Positions 31,603-44,501 of a DNA stretch of 64,000 nt are shown here, in pieces. The stretch is taken from contig JADGKB010000002.1 of assembly GCA_027604185.1 (NCBI GenBank), positions 287,874 through 351,873 on the forward strand. The letters run 5' to 3'. The notes below the pieces were generated by a model, which worked only from the letters and a program-made list of their open reading frames with translations, searched no databases and had not been told where the DNA came from. Numbering within the stretch: the stretch's first letter is position 1; the number at the start of each line of letters is the position of its first letter. This DNA is from Boothiomyces macroporosus. Taxonomy: Eukaryota > Chytridiomycota > Chytridiomycetes > Rhizophydiales > Terramycetaceae. A program made the position numbers and the translations under genes.

Positions 31603-33197
31603 ATGGCATCCATTGGTATTAGTTTTGGTACTGTCTACTCTTGTATCTCTATTCCAGACAAGGTATCTCGCCTTTAATTTCAGAACGGAATCCCGGAAGC
31701 AATTGCAAACGAGGACGGTTTCAGACAAATTCCCTCATATGTCGCATATAACGACGTAGAAGTGTTATGTGGTACACAGGCAAAGCAGCAAGCATTGTCT
31801 AACCCAAAAGGAACAATCAACCACTTCCGCCCTCTTTTGGGGAAAAAGTAATTTGATCTTGACATAGAATTGGTGACAATGAAGTTGAAGATTTTGGAAA
31901 GACTTTTAGAGTGCCTCTTGTCCCATCCAGTGATGATGCTGCCTTGCCAGTCTTTGAAATTGAAACTTTCCCTGAAGGTGCAGAGGAACCAATTATTTCA
32001 CAATATTCAGTTACTGATGTAACTGCTACCTACCTTAAAAAATTAAAGGACACTGCAGAATACTTCCTCAGTTCACAAGTAGACAACTGTGTCATTTCAA
32101 TCCCAGCCCATTTTGAAGAATCTCAAAAGAAAGCTTTGTTGAAAGCTGCACACGAAGCCGGGTTCAAATCTGCCTACGAGCTCCATGAACCAGTTGCTGC
32201 TGTAATGGCATTCAACAACCTTGGTTCCACTACTCAAAACAAACTTGACAAACAAATTGTTGTTCTAGATCTTGGGGCTGAATCATTCAACATTACTGTT
32301 ATTTCCAACCACGATGGTTTGTACACTATTGAAGACTCTGTAGAAGAGCCAAACTTGGGTGGTAATGACTTTGACCAAGTCTTGGTTGGATTCGCAAAGG
32401 AAGAATTCAAGCGCAAGACTAAAATGGATATTTCAGACAACAAGCGTTCATTGATCAAATTACAAAATGCTTGCGAACGCACTAAAAGAGCATTAACCCG
32501 TAACGACACTGCTCCATGCTCTGTAGAATCATTGTATGACGGTATGGACTACAACGGCTCCATCCCTAGAGCTAGATTTGATATGCTTGCTGAACCACTA
32601 TATGCTAGATGTAAAGCAGCAGTATTGAAAGCTCTAAAGAAGAACAAGCTGTCTGTGGAAAAAGTTGATCAAGTTATTTTGATTGGTGGAAGTTCAAGAA
32701 TGCCAAGATTCCAAGCTTCAATGAAATCTCTTTTCCCAAATGCTGATGCAGAAACTGAATTCAGATGTGATATTGAACCTGATGAAGCTATTTCTTTGGG
32801 TTGTGCAGTTCAAGCCCAGATTTTGTTGGCCAACGAAGTCGATTTCGATGTCAAGTTTGAAAAAAAGTTGATTGATGCCGAACATTTGTCCAAAACTATT
32901 ACTATTGCTTCTGCAAGTGGCGAGCACGTCCCTGTTATCCCTGCAGGTACCCCATTGCCAGTTCGTCGTCAATTTACCCTTCCACTTGCCGCAAAGCAAA
33001 CCGGTGTGTATCTGTCTGTCTCTGAATCAGACGGCGCTGCAAACTCCCTACTTGGGGAAGTTGTGTTGTCCGGTCTACCAGATGATATCAAGGACGGAAA
33101 AGTTGAAGTTGTGTTCTTGATCGAATTAGATCATGTTCTTCAAGTCACTATCACTGAAAAAGTAAGTGGAGAAAAGGTTCATGTTGCATTGAAATAA
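31603..33197 (+). CDS. SSZ1: Atypical Hsp70 Ssz1 (ribosome-associated complex)
   Basis: Ssz1 pairs with the J-protein zuotin on ribosomes and assists folding of nascent chains. Exons 31603-31662, 31684-31847 and 31868-33197 (introns of 21 and 20 nt) give 517 aa, well short of the 640 of canonical Hsp70 and close to Ssz1 (538). The start MASIGISFGTVYSCISI lacks the canonical GIDLGTT. The ATPase fold is otherwise kept (VDNCVISIPAHFEESQK, IVVLDLGAESFNITV, VILIGGSSRMPR). The substrate-binding domain is truncated, with no C-terminal lid or EEVD tail, as in Ssz1. Immediately upstream is a T-run followed by an A-run. Ssz1 orthologues are characteristic of fungi; the animal counterpart is HSPA14. Confidence 0.9.
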
Positions 33198-33259
33198 ATC
33201 ATTAATTTTCCATAACTTTATTTGTCCAGATTTCTTGACATTTTTGCCTCCATCTCAAA

Positions 33260-36200
33260 ATGGCAAAGAAAAGAATTACAGATTCGGATGAAGAATCGGT
33301 GAACAAACGACAAAGAAAAGAAGTAGAAAACAATTAATAATTAGGAGTCGGAATCTGACGCCTCTGAATCTGAGGCCCTTGAATCAGAAGCCGAACAGGA
33401 TGAACCATCAAGGAAGGATTTTTCTGGACTAGGAACAATCGAATCGGTAACCATGGTCAATTTCATGTGTCATAAATACTTGGAAATTAAATTGGGAGAG
33501 AAATTGAATTTTATTGTTGGACACAATGGTTCTGGAAAATCAGCAATTCTAACTGCATTAACAGTTGCATTAGGCGGAAAAGCGTCTTTTACAAACCGAG
33601 CAACTAGCATTTCCAAATTGTTGAAAGAAGGGGAAGAGTATTTCGTAGTTAAATCAGGGTTGGCGAAGTGGTTGTAAGAATTCGTAATCGCGGGCCAGAT
33701 GCCTATAAGCATAGCGAATATGGAGATACTATTGTTGTTGAACGAAAGATTGCGCAGGCTGGAAGTGCCTCTGGATACAAATTAAAATCTCATTCTGGAA
33801 AGCTTGTTTCAACAAGACACGATGAATTGATGGCTATTTGCGATCACTTACAAATTGAAGTTGATAATCCAATGGCAATTCTTACTCAGGACACTGCAAG
33901 GATGTTCTTATCGAACAGTACCCCAAAAGATAAATACAACGTACTTTTTTTCTAACTCAGTTCTTTTTGAAAGGAACCCAGTTGGAAAGGTTACAACAGG
34001 ATTATGTTAAAATGACTGAAAATATGGAAATGATTCAAAACTCTCTTTTACGTAAAGAGCAAGTAATGCAATTTAACTGTAGGGTTTACCAGACTTGGAA
34101 AAGGAAGTTAATGATTTGGCAAAGAAATGGAAGGTCATATCTCTTTAATCCTAGGATATGGAAATGGCGACAAAACTTGAAGGAAAGATCAATGAACTAC
34201 AAGCGGAACAAATCTGGTCGCGCGTTGCTGAAGTTGAGAAGAGGGCTGAAGGTAAATTGACCGAGTGCAAATCATTAAAGGAAAAAATCAAGAAGGTTGA
34301 TGGATATATTGAAAACTATCAGCAACAAGCCCGGCAGTTTAGCGAATCTGGAGACGAGCTGCGAGAAAGAGAAAAGTTTGCAAAGTCCCAACTTACTCCA
34401 CTACAAATGCAAAAATCTGATATTTTCCATGCACTTCAGCAAATCAAGGCTGAATTACACAGCTGTGAATCTGCAAAAGCAAATTTGCAAAATCAGATTC
34501 AGCGCCAAAAGGAAGTTGTGAATGATATAACTGGCCGTATTGAAAGGGAAAATCAGAAAATGTCCAAAGACTTTTTAAGCCAAAAAGAGGCTAATGAAAA
34601 GGAATTGGAGTCAATGATCCACAAACGTGATGGACTCATTGATCAAATTTCAAGGGTAAGGCAAACTAATATAGGCAAGGAAAGAAATTGATAGATTGGC
34701 TAGTGATATTGATCGCGAGCAACAACAAGAAAGGAAAATGGAGGCTAATTTGCAAGCTATTCGAAAGGACATTGATGGCGTCCAAAGAAATATCAGAGAC
34801 TGTGATGCCCAAAAAACTGACAAATTAGCCGCTTACACCAGGAACATTTCTGCTGTTGTTAAAGATGTTGACGATTGTGAACGGTTGCGTAAATGGAGTG
34901 GATATAAACCAGTTGGCCCGATTGGGATTCACATAAAGTTGAATCAGAAAAAGTATGCCCATGTAATCGAAACAATTTTGAACAAGTCTATGAATGCATT
35001 TGTCGTACAAAATCAGGAGGATTTCCGTCTTTTACAAGGAATTTTAAGAAATAGACAGTGGTAAGCGAGTTGTTTATTATTAGTGCCGCACCAATATACA
35101 AGTACAGTCCTAAATCAAGCCTGAATTATTTTGATGGGCAGCCATCTAAACAATTGAAAACCGTCTTGGATGTGCTATCTGTAATATATGCTAATCTAGA
35201 TTGACAACCAAATTGCCCTTGAACAATTGATTATCAACAACAACATTGAAAAGTCGGTCCTTGTTGATACGATGGAAGAAGGTGACAGTCTAAACCCTTG
35301 GCCAAAGAATGTTTTGGGTGTGTTTACTCCAGAAGGTCATATTATCGGTGGAAAACAGGGTGGATTGTCTACTACAAGTATGACCATGTATCGAGGAGCA
35401 CCACGGTTGTCTGAAAATTTGGACGAATATGTTCGGTAATAGTTTCTCATATATAGTGAGCTAGAATACGAATTAAACCAATTGAAATCAAAATACAATG
35501 ATTTGAACGCTGACCTTAGTGAGGCAAATAGGAGAAGAGTGTCCGTCGAGCGTCAAAAAAGCAATCTGATTGCTGAAACGAGAAAGCTAGAGACCTCAAA
35601 GTTAAGACTTGACGGGCTGATCAGAGAAAGAGAGGAACGAATCAATGTATGTCAAATTTTAATCTTAGGATGCACAGCCTGTTAACATCGATTCATATAT
35701 TGATATGAAGAATGTAATTGCAAACTAATTTCAGGAAGAACTGAGTAAACTGGAATTACTCGAAAAGCAAATGTGTGATGCCAGAAATGCGCTCGCTGAA
35801 ATTGCTCAAGAGCAGAAAGCAAAGATCATGGAAAAAGATGAAATTCTAAAAGAAATCAGCAAATGTGACGCTACAATTAATAGTATCCAAAACGAACTGG
35901 CTCAATTTGAACCGCAATTGCTAAAGTTCAGAACTCAAATTGAAACGTATGTTAGAAGGAGAACTGAATATGCTGAGCAGTTGGCAGAATGCACGGAACA
36001 ATATGAAATATTGACTGACGCCCTTGAAAAGCAAATCGAATCTTGCAATGCTTACTGCGAACGCGTTGAAATCACCCGTCCAAGAGAGGAAATTGATGAG
36101 GAACTGAAAAAGGTGCAGGCTTTATTGAAGGAAAAAGAAAAACAGTATTTACATATTAACATGTAGACTGGGATCCCGTGAAGCACTCCACAAAAAGTAT

Positions 36201-36846
36201 ACTCAAAAGAAAGAAGCGCTTGATAATGCTATTAAAGAGATTAATGATTTCAAGACTTTAATGGAATGCTTGTTAAAGACCAAGGCTAGACGTGAAAGAA
36301 GATATGAAAGTTTCAAATCTTTCATTACAATTAGAGCAACCAGAATGTTTGCCGAGTTGATTAGAAAGAGAGGATATCGTGGTGTCCTTTCACTTGATCA
36401 TGAGGCTGGGACATTGTCTTTAAATGTATTGAAATACTAATTGTAGGTTGACGTAGAAAACAAGGGTAGCGTTGACGAAGCTGAAGATGAAATTGATAAT
36501 GACCCGAGAGCATTGTCAGGGGGCGAGAAAAGCTATGCGACAGTATGTTTATTGCTAGCTCTGTGGGAAGCTATGGCTTCTCCTTTCCGTGCGTTAGATG
36601 AGTTTGATGTTTTCATGGACGCAGTTAATCGTAGACTTGCAATGAAATTAATGATTGACAATGCGAGAGATGCTGATGTACAGTCTCAATACATTCTCAT
36701 CACTCCACAAAACATGAGGTAAGTTATTTCTGATCACTAGTAATATCAACATGAATGCTGCAGATATTCGTGTTCATCTTCTCAAGGCACCAGAGAGAGG
36801 ACAGCAAACATTGGATTTCTCCAGAGCCCGTGCACGAAACGAATAA
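33260..36846 (+). CDS. SMC6: SMC6, structural maintenance of chromosomes protein
   Basis: An ATPase arm of the SMC5/6 complex in DNA repair and replication-fork stability. Fifteen exons (first 33260-33322, last 36741-36846) are separated by 14 introns of 19-23 nt, giving 1097 aa, the usual SMC6 length. After an acidic Ser/Glu tail comes MVNFMCHKYLEI and the Walker A GHNGSGKSAI at about 80-89. KYNFFLKGTQLERLQQDY spans intron 3. Coiled coils flank a hinge around GGKQGGLST. The C-terminal ATPase half has LSGGEKSYATVC at about 995-1006 and the SMC6-type Walker B FRALDEFDVFMDAVNRR. The GTA donor/TAAT-AG acceptor rule was tested most thoroughly on this gene: every join restores frame. Confidence 0.96.
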
Positions 36847-36879
36847 ATATAATCATTATTGTTAATGTGGCCAAATTTA

Positions 36880-38793
36880 TTACAAATTCATATTTGATTT
36901 GGAAGCCTTTCCAAAGATGCCCCGCTTCTGTGGTTTGTTGAGACTGGTTCTGGATGCGGACTCTACATTTTGCACTGGGGCTCCAGAATTAGTTCTGTTC
37001 AAAAAGTTTAAGCCAAACTTTGATTTTTCATTTTTAGGTCTGCCAGGCGAATCCATTTGTGTGTTTGCTAGGGAAGAAATCTCTATCGCTGATATGTTTT
37101 TTTCTTTTTCAAGGAACTGGGCTTTGTCTGGGGGTTGATCTACATTAAATATTGATTACTGAACAAAGTATCGATTGTTGCTTCATCCAGACCAATCCTT
37201 TTCGCTAAATCCACTGGGGTTTCACCTTGATCGTTCTTGATTGAAGGGTCTGCTGATTTATATAGCAAATAGTGTGTTACTAGTACATGCGAGTAGCTAA
37301 TGGCCTCGTGCAATGGAGTCCTAATACTAAGAAAGAAAGTACCATCCGTTAAATCCAGAACAATTGATATCAGCGCCATTCAAAACAAGAGCAATGACAA
37401 CATCCAAATTTCCTCTTCTAACTGCAATGTGGAGAGCTGTAGATCCACACCCATCTTTCAGATCAACCTTGACTCCAGCATGTAGCAGCAATTTTGTAAT
37501 ATTGATTTGTTTTGATAATAGTAGTCCAAATGAGGATTTGGCAATGACAGCTTTGCTTGCCCTACGAATAAGTAAAGTTTACAATTCAATGAGCTGTAAT
37601 GCTACAGTTTCGTGTCCACTTGCTAAAGCTAATTCATACAGTAATATTTCTTTTTCATTGATAAATTCTTGGGGAAAGGTAATTGGCCCTTTCTGGCCAT
37701 ACTGTCTGAATGCATCTTTAAAAGGCGATGGACTTTCTGGCGAACCATTTTGTGGTGATCCATTACTTGATTTTGGTACATGCGATTTCAATCTGTTCAA
37801 TAAACACAAATCTGCGAGTCCAAGTGTCTGGTTAACGTTTGCCCCGCACTGGAGAAGCAACTGAATCATCTGATCATTGCCTTGTACGCAAGCAATCTGC
37901 AATGGTGTGACTTGATACCAACTCAAATTTGGATCTGCTTTGAACTAATATTAGAAGGGTTTACTTTAATCATTGTCTTGCATAGCTGGTCCAGCCCAAA
38001 GGAACATGCAAGTTGGAAATAGGAAGGAAATGTGAATTTGGGTGGTTTTTGAGGATTAACAGGTTTGAAAATTGAACTATTAACATTTTGGGGAAAGCCT
38101 TTTTCCATCATATGAATACACACCGTTTGTAACCTATTAATCATTGCATTGAGAAATATTCTGTTTGCATCTTGCGGCCTCTTTTTTATCAGTGTAGCGT
38201 CAGAAAGCAAGTCTAGTAAAGCACAAGACTCAATCACTTGTCTATCCATAACCGCGATGGTAAGCGAGTGGAATATTCCTTCATTTAGAAATATTTACCA
38301 GTGCGGGTCCGTTTTTGTTTCTTGTTGCGCAAAAGCGCATTTATTTTACTTCCAAATCCGAGGCGTTTACCTGATTTATCACCCTTGGCTATCATTAATC
38401 AGAATTACTAGTCGCATCCTGGATTGTTTTATTTGCAGTTGGTTTTAATTTGTTTGATAGTATATGTCGCTGATTAAGTGCATACAGTATCTTGCGTTGG
38501 AATTTAGGTTCTCTATCGGTTCTGCGGAAGTATGCGAATGAATCGTTTTCGGGTATCGCTTCAACGGTCACTAATTCACTAGAACTCTTTCCTTTCTCGT
38601 CTTTCGTCTCCTCTACTCCTACTGTTCTGCTTCTCGCCCGATGCTGTAAAGGAGCGGTGAGTAACTTGTCTTTGGATAAATTAATTGATGATGTGGACCT
38701 TGGGCGGGTTTGATTATCATTTGCAGTTTTTGGTATATCCTCAGTCACAATAATGATATTATCTGCTGGTGGAGTCTGCCCTGTCTGCTCCAT
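36880..38793 (-). CDS. Ankyrin-repeat protein, 596 aa
   Basis: Exons 38409-38793, 38299-38388, 37965-38278, 37583-37944, 37343-37561, 37160-37320 and 36880-37139 are joined by six introns of 20-22 nt, giving 596 aa. The N-terminal part is polar and Ser/Arg/Lys-rich (MEQTGQTPPADN..., KNKKQKRTRTG). From about residue 250 onward ankyrin repeats appear: VTPLQIACVQGNDQMIQLLL, STALHIAVRRGNLDVVIALV, GADINCSGFNGWTPLHEAIS and DQGETPVDLAK. The last about 90 residues are basic and disordered (FGLNFLNRTN, QKRGIFGKASKS). The specific family is not recognised. It is convergent with SMC6, 33 bp between stops. The partner and location cannot be inferred from ankyrin repeats alone. Confidence 0.85.
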
Positions 38794-38947
38794 AGATTAG
38801 CAAAGCGAAGTTGTGGATGTCACAACATTGTCTTTAGCGTGACACCTAATTAGTGTTATTATCAATGGCTGGGCTTTGCTTTGAGAAGCTGGAAGAATTA
38901 CTTTGAATTGCAAACTGGTAATAGCGTTCATTTATTATTAACATTTA

Positions 38948-39271
<324 letters not shown>

Positions 39272-39383
39272 TTAACCTGGAAAAAGAAGTTATAGGTAAT
39301 TTGGATGGTAAATGAACTATCCTTCAAGCCGGTTTTAGCCGTAAGTTGGCCGAAGCCATCCGAAATTTTGTTTCATTTTTTAA

Positions 39384-40268
39384 ATGTCAAAATCAGCAAA
39401 GGTAATGAGCAAGATTGTAGAAATCAATGGGATCAAAACGGAATTGACGCACTACAGCTCAAAAGAAACTGATCACTGTTTGATCTTCTTTCCCGGAAAT
39501 CCCGGCCTTGCAAGTTTCTATGTAGAATTTTTGTCCAAAATCCATGATGAATTAAACGGAGATTTAGATATCATCTGTTGCTCATATCCCGGGCATTCAC
39601 CTGCGGATGGTTCAATGTTAAATTTAGACGAACAGATTCAACATAAAATTGATTTGGTAGACTATCTCTCTGAATCACTTTCTGATACCAAATTCTACAT
39701 TGGAGGCCATTCTATTGGTGCGCATATGGCAATCAATGTAATCAAACATAGACCAAATCACAATATCGTTAAAGTGTTTGCCTTGTTTCCGACTTTGCAT
39801 GGAATGGCAGAAACTCCAAGAGGTAAAGAAGTGTCCAAAATTACGGGTGCAGTGGCTAGATCCGTTATTGCGTGGGTAGTGGTGGTCTTGAATATCTTGC
39901 CAATGGCTTTACTTGTAAAGATTTGCCAATTAGTAACCAAACAACCAAAGCCAATGGCTCAAGTCACTGTTCAGCAACTCTGCAGATATAACACGATAAA
40001 GTCAGTGTTGCATTTGGCAGATTGGGAAATGAAGCAAGTGATTGAATTAGATAAAGACACAATCAACAAACATTGTGACAAGCTTGTCATGTACTATTCA
40101 CAAGACGATGGATGGGTACCTATGGACTACTATCATGAAATCAAGGCTGAATTTCCTGATGTTGAAATCCATTTGTGCAAAGATGGAATGGATCACGCAT
40201 TTGTTACGCATCACTCTGTCGCGATGGGTGTAAAGATGGCTGGTTGGATCAGAAACTTGATTAAATAG
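39384..40268 (+). CDS. LDAH-like lipid-droplet-associated serine hydrolase
   Basis: An alpha/beta hydrolase of the LDAH (C2orf43) family, which act on lipid droplets. The single exon gives 294 aa; a second ATG at residue 8 is also possible. The oxyanion strand is LIFFPGNPGLASFY. The nucleophile elbow is YIGGHSIGAHMA with Ser at about 110, and the catalytic His lies in KDGMDHAFVTHHS near the C-terminus. A hydrophobic hairpin (about 155-180, VARSVIAWVVVVLNILPMALLV) may bury the protein in a droplet or ER monolayer, as in the family. The substrate is not deducible. Confidence 0.88.
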   Translation: MSKSAKVMSKIVEINGIKTELTHYSSKETDHCLIFFPGNPGLASFYVEFLSKIHDELNGDLDIICCSYPGHSPADGSMLNLDEQIQHKIDLVDYLSESLSDTKFYIGGHSIGAHMAINVIKHRPNHNIVKVFALFPTLHGMAETPRGKEVSKITGAVARSVIAWVVVVLNILPMALLVKICQLVTKQPKPMAQVTVQQLCRYNTIKSVLHLADWEMKQVIELDKDTINKHCDKLVMYYSQDDGWVPMDYYHEIKAEFPDVEIHLCKDGMDHAFVTHHSVAMGVKMAGWIRNLIK

Positions 40269-40582
40269 ATCAACAATTTCGTTTAGACGGCCTTTATTCT
40301 GGTGGTTAGAGAATGAATTTTTATCAATAAAACATTAGGAGACGAAAGCTTTAAATTTTTGCACGGACTGCTAGTTCAGATTGATGATTTTTGGTATAAT
40401 TCACAGTAAGAGTAGATAACAATCCATCAACTATTATCCCGCATTAAAACCTAGGTATTACCGATAGTTGTCTTGGCTATGGTGTAAAAATGGTCACATG
40501 ACCGTCGCCCGAACTGAGTCGAGGTTTTATCATTTGGCCGAACTTATCCACTACTTAACCCCGCAAAAAACTACCTACCAGC
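40269..40582. promoter_or_regulatory. Upstream region of the PTGR3-like reductase
   Basis: This 314-bp stretch between two plus-strand genes has no coding potential. It includes a likely 3'-end signal (AATAAAA at about 40327) for the upstream gene. It also has a TCACATGA element (M-box/E-box type) near 40496, inside an imperfect GGTCACATGACC inverted repeat. An AT-rich patch lies around 40390-40440. Roles are by resemblance only. Confidence 0.35.
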
Positions 40583-41696
40583 ATGTCATCAGTTAAAGAA
40601 TCTCTTAAGAACCTACCAACAACCTTTCAAAAGATCATTGTCCACACTCTCTCCAACGATTTCGATCAGGCAACTAAAATCGTTACTGTTGATTTCAAAT
40701 CATTTATTTCTCAGCTAAGACCAAACCAAGTAGTTGTTAGATACAAATACGTTGGTATTAACGCCTCAGATATCAATTTCACCGCTGGAAGATACGACCC
40801 AACAATCAAGCCTCCTTTTGATGCTGGTTTTGAAGCTATTGGGGAAGTTGTAGCCACGGGAAAGGCAACCAAAATAAAGCTGTTACAGCCAGTAGCGGTA
40901 ATGAACTATGGTGTTTTTGCTGAATATCAGATTGTGTCTGAAAAAGCATTAATTCCAATCCCAACACTAAACAAAGCATTTTTGTCCTTGATCGTGTCTG
41001 GATTAACTGCTTCGCTAGCCCTAGACTACCATGGACATATGAAATCCAAGGAAGTTGTTTTGGTTACTGCTGCAGCTGGTGGTGCTGGCCAAATTGCCGT
41101 GCAATTGGCAAAACTCGCGGGTAATCATGTAATTGGAACTTGCTCCACTGGAAAAGAAGCCTTTTTAAAGTCAATTGGCTGCGACAGGGTCATTAACTAC
41201 AAAACTGAAAACGTTGCAGCAGTATTGAAGAAGGAGTACCCAAAAGGTGTAGATATTGTATTTGAATCTGTTGGAGGAGAAATGTTCCAAACTTGCATGA
41301 AGGCATTGAATGTAAAAGGTTCGTATTGCTGATTGTAGGTCGTATGATTATCATTGGCGCTGTTTCCTCTTATGCAAACGAAGTCAAGGATGGTGAAAAG
41401 ATGAACGTGTTTAGCTGGGACTCTGTGAAAACAAACACTCTCCTCAACAAATCAACCACTATTACAGGGTTCTTTTTGAATCATTATGTATCAGAATTCC
41501 CTGTAACAATGAAGAAACTTACCGATTTGACCCTCTCTGGTAATTATAATTAATTTCAGGTAAACTCAAGCCTGCTACTCACGATGAAGGATTTGCAGGG
41601 TTGCAAGATGTATCCAAGGCAATTAAATGCATGCATGCTGGCAAAAACATTGGTAAAGTTGTTGTGGAATTGAAAACTCCATCAGCGAAACTATAA
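40583..41696 (+). CDS. Zinc-free medium-chain reductase, PTGR3/ZADH2-like quinone oxidoreductase
   Basis: An NADPH-dependent reductase of the quinone-oxidoreductase superfamily. Exons 40583-41318, 41339-41539 and 41560-41696 (both introns 20 nt) give 357 aa. The N-terminal GroES-like domain holds VRYKYVGINASDINFTAGRY and FDAGFEAIGEVV. The nucleotide-binding domain has VLVTAAAGGAGQIAVQLAKL (the AxxGxxG motif) then NHVIGTCST. The C-terminal part, with the segment TTITGFFLNHY, matches ZADH2/PTGR3. There are no structural-zinc cysteines. The likely substrates are enones such as 15-keto prostaglandin-like lipids or quinones; this is inferred from family only. Confidence 0.9.
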
Positions 41697-41741
41697 CAAG
41701 CCGTTGCAAGTCAATAATAAAACAGTTTTATTTACTTTCTA

Positions 41742-43640
41742 TTAGAAATTCACTTTGGGACTGGCTATTTCTGGTGCTATATGAACAAGGATGAGGTCAA
41801 CTGCGATGTACAATAGATGCTTATTGATTCGTTTGTTTTGGAAAACATCCACAAGCGATTTGACTTTTTCTTTTGTATCTTCTGGTTTCATCAAGTAGTT
41901 ATAGTTTTCTATCGTTAAATAAAAGTACTGGGTATCATATCGTGAAGATTGTTTTCTAGCCGCTCTCTGATTGCCTTTTTTTCAGATTCCGATCTCAATG
42001 GATTTGGTGCGCAGGGAATGTCGTTTGGCCAGAACGACTCTCTTATCAGTTCCAAGTATAGAGCCAAAGTATCTTCTCTAATTATTTGGTATATGCCCCG
42101 TATTATTCCTCTGCAAGTTAGCTTTTGAGTTACCTGTTGATTATGTGACCAAAAAAGGTTGCTGTTACTGGTCGAATGAAAAACTGAATATGCATAATTG
42201 ACCAATACTGATCTTTATCTAACTCTAAAATAGCGTGCACTAATTCGAGAAAAGATTCCTCTAGGTGATGTCGATCATATAGTGTTGTGTTAATGGGTCC
42301 AAGTTTCCATGGTCCTTTCTTGGTTTCCCAGTGTAATTTCCATAGTTGATCCCAAACATTCTTGAGAACACCATAAACATCACTCTGTGTCGGTACTGTT
42401 AACTCTACCGATTCTTCAGATTTCAACTCTGAAAATGAAACCATAGGCTTCATCTTTAGCATTCCTGGAGGAGCTAAATGACTGTCTAATCTTGACTGTT
42501 CGCTATACATGTGATTGGAAGTAAGTTGAGATAGATCGGAATTAGATTTGGTTATGACAAGTTGTGGTGCTTTTGAAGGCGAGGTGTCAGGCGTTGAAGC
42601 TTCATACAACTCTGCTTCACTCTCTGAATCATTCCGCTTTAGATTTGATTCATTCTTTTCACTTGTGGACTTAACTCTTCTTCTACGTCTTTCAATACCC
42701 GATTCTTGACTCACAAAGTCCTTGAATTTGTCCATTTTGTTTGATATTTTATCAAATCCTCCAAATGTGAACTTGTTCAATCCAGACGTAATTGCTTGTA
42801 CAGCATTGTTTGGATTATTTGGATCACTCTTGCGCCGTTTCAACCTAAGAAATCCAGACTTTTGTTTGACTTTAAATAACGTTGGTTCTTCAGTTGATTT
42901 TGTGCTTAAATTTAGTTCAGAGGATTGTTCAGAAGGTAAATATGCTTCAGGAGACTCTGATGTCTGTGATAAAATGTCTGACTCAAAATCAGACTGTTCA
43001 GATTTATAACCTTCGTAATAGGCAGTTTCCAGAAATTCAGGTTCCAGCAACTACAATTAAACAACGAATTTACAAACAATATCTTTTCATTTAGCCAGTC
43101 AGGATCTGACAGAACATCCATGAGTAGAAGTAGCACATTATTGCAGAGTATCTCTTTCACAAGTATCCGCACGGAATCGCTGTTTACTTCTGATTCCGGC
43201 AACAATATATCCAATAAAATATCTGATACTTTTTGCATGTATTCAAGCTCGCTTTCGTTGGAAGAAAGAGCGGTATGTGGTTGTATTCCATAAAACAATT
43301 CTTCAAATGACTTTCCTCCAGAATATGCAGTCCCTAACTTGCTGCAACAGTTTTTGTAATCCTTTATGTGATTAGTAAGGACTTTAGGCAAATCGAAAGA
43401 GATCAGCTCTATCCAATCCACTCTGCTTAGCCGTCTCTCTATTTCCTGAATCAAAACGGAAATGGTTTGGACGATTTCCTTGTAAAACTCCATGTCGTCT
43501 GAAAGCAGTGAATACCAAGCTGAAACATAGTCGTGCAGCAATAAGGCGATGATGCGAGAAAGTTCGCTGTTGACTTTTTCCGAACTCGTCATTTTCTGTT
43601 GCTTTACCAACTGCAGAATGTCTTTTAGATTTGAAGGCAT
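41742..43640 (-). CDS. PXA-domain / nexin-C protein (Pxa1/SNX13-like), complete
   Basis: Exons 43074-43640, 42134-43050, 41929-42110 and 41742-41908 with introns of 23, 23 and 20 nt give 610 aa. The PXA domain occupies about residues 10-190. A Ser/Asp/Glu-rich linker (about 200-405) has basic clusters such as RLKRRKSDP and GIERRRRRVKS. The nexin-C domain (about 430-605) includes VWDQLWKLHW and ends with FQNKRINKHLLYIAVDLIL. No PX or RGS domain lies between them and there is no N-terminal membrane anchor, so it resembles fission-yeast Pxa1 more than SNX13/Mdm1. The reading frame crosses 42596/42597 without a break. Its stop is 45 bp from that of the convergent PTGR3-like gene. Confidence 0.9.
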
Positions 43641-43700
43641 ATGAAAGTTAAAAACGGTGCGGCGAAACAAGAGCAAAAATCACTACCAAACAATATATTA

Positions 43701-44501
43701 CTAATATAAATCTTTGGTCAGCCAGATAATGAGGGTATAGCGCAGCAAGCAGGATGCGGTCAGGATGGCTGCATCTCGAGAAAACACTAGGAACCAGTAC
43801 TTGGAAGTCCCGATAGGATAGTATTTTCTCGTTCCCAGTATGTCTCCGAAGCCAGTGAACAGTGTCCACAATTCAATATTTCGCGCCCATATAGACTCGC
43901 CTCTATAATGACACTTTGACTGCCACAGCATAGGTGAGAAAGCATGTAACTTGAATTGCTCGTGATCAAATTCGCACTGTTCAATAATTTGAAATTTAAG
44001 CTCATTCGGTAGTTTGTTTCCAAGCTGAGCAACAAGTTCTTTCATTTGCAGTTGGAATTCGGTGTCAATCATGAATTCCGCAATTTGAACTTGTTTTTGT
44101 CTAATCCACAGGATGTGATTTTTAATGGTATCCAAATCCTGCAAATTGTTACAATTGTAACTGCCAAAAAGAATGAAAGTTGGCCATATCATGAATCCAA
44201 CAATAAATGGGACTGAAATAAGTGTGGGAATGGTGTAGAGCAGATAAGTATATAATGGTTGTTTTATGTGAGCATATATGAGGTACATGTGCATGTCAAA
44301 TATTCTGTAGGTACTGTATGATAATAAAAGCAGTTGAACTGCTGCTGCTACTGCCATTATCTGCTTTGCCAGATTCCTATTCATTGATTTGTAATATAAT
44401 TGAACTGTCCAGTTTTCATGGACGAATGATTCGGGTGGGAAAAAGAATCGTTTTGGCGATGAATAGATTGGTGTTTGACCTGTTCGTTTAGTGACTATCA
44501 T
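43701..44501 (-). CDS. Hypothetical multi-pass membrane protein, second copy
   Basis: Same 266-residue product as the gene at 1105-1905, with no differences seen. Here the downstream PXA gene is complete, so the local order and 60-bp spacing are shown in full context. Confidence 0.7.
   Translation of the reverse strand: MIVTKRTGQTPIYSSPKRFFFPPESFVHENWTVQLYYKSMNRNLAKQIMAVAAAVQLLLLSYSTYRIFDMHMYLIYAHIKQPLYTYLLYTIPTLISVPFIVGFMIWPTFILFGSYNCNNLQDLDTIKNHILWIRQKQVQIAEFMIDTEFQLQMKELVAQLGNKLPNELKFQIIEQCEFDHEQFKLHAFSPMLWQSKCHYRGESIWARNIELWTLFTGFGDILGTRKYYPIGTSKYWFLVFSRDAAILTASCLLRYTLIIWLTKDLY

Noticed and set aside
33260..36846. SMC6 as a broken pseudogene with many frameshifts
   Set aside because: Every interruption is removed by a 19-23 nt GT-AG intron with branch motif, and all joins restore family sequence.
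39288..39363. Inverted repeat TTGGATGG ... CCATCCGA upstream of the LDAH-like gene
   Set aside because: Arms are only about eight bases with a mismatch and a loop near 50 nt; chance in this composition.
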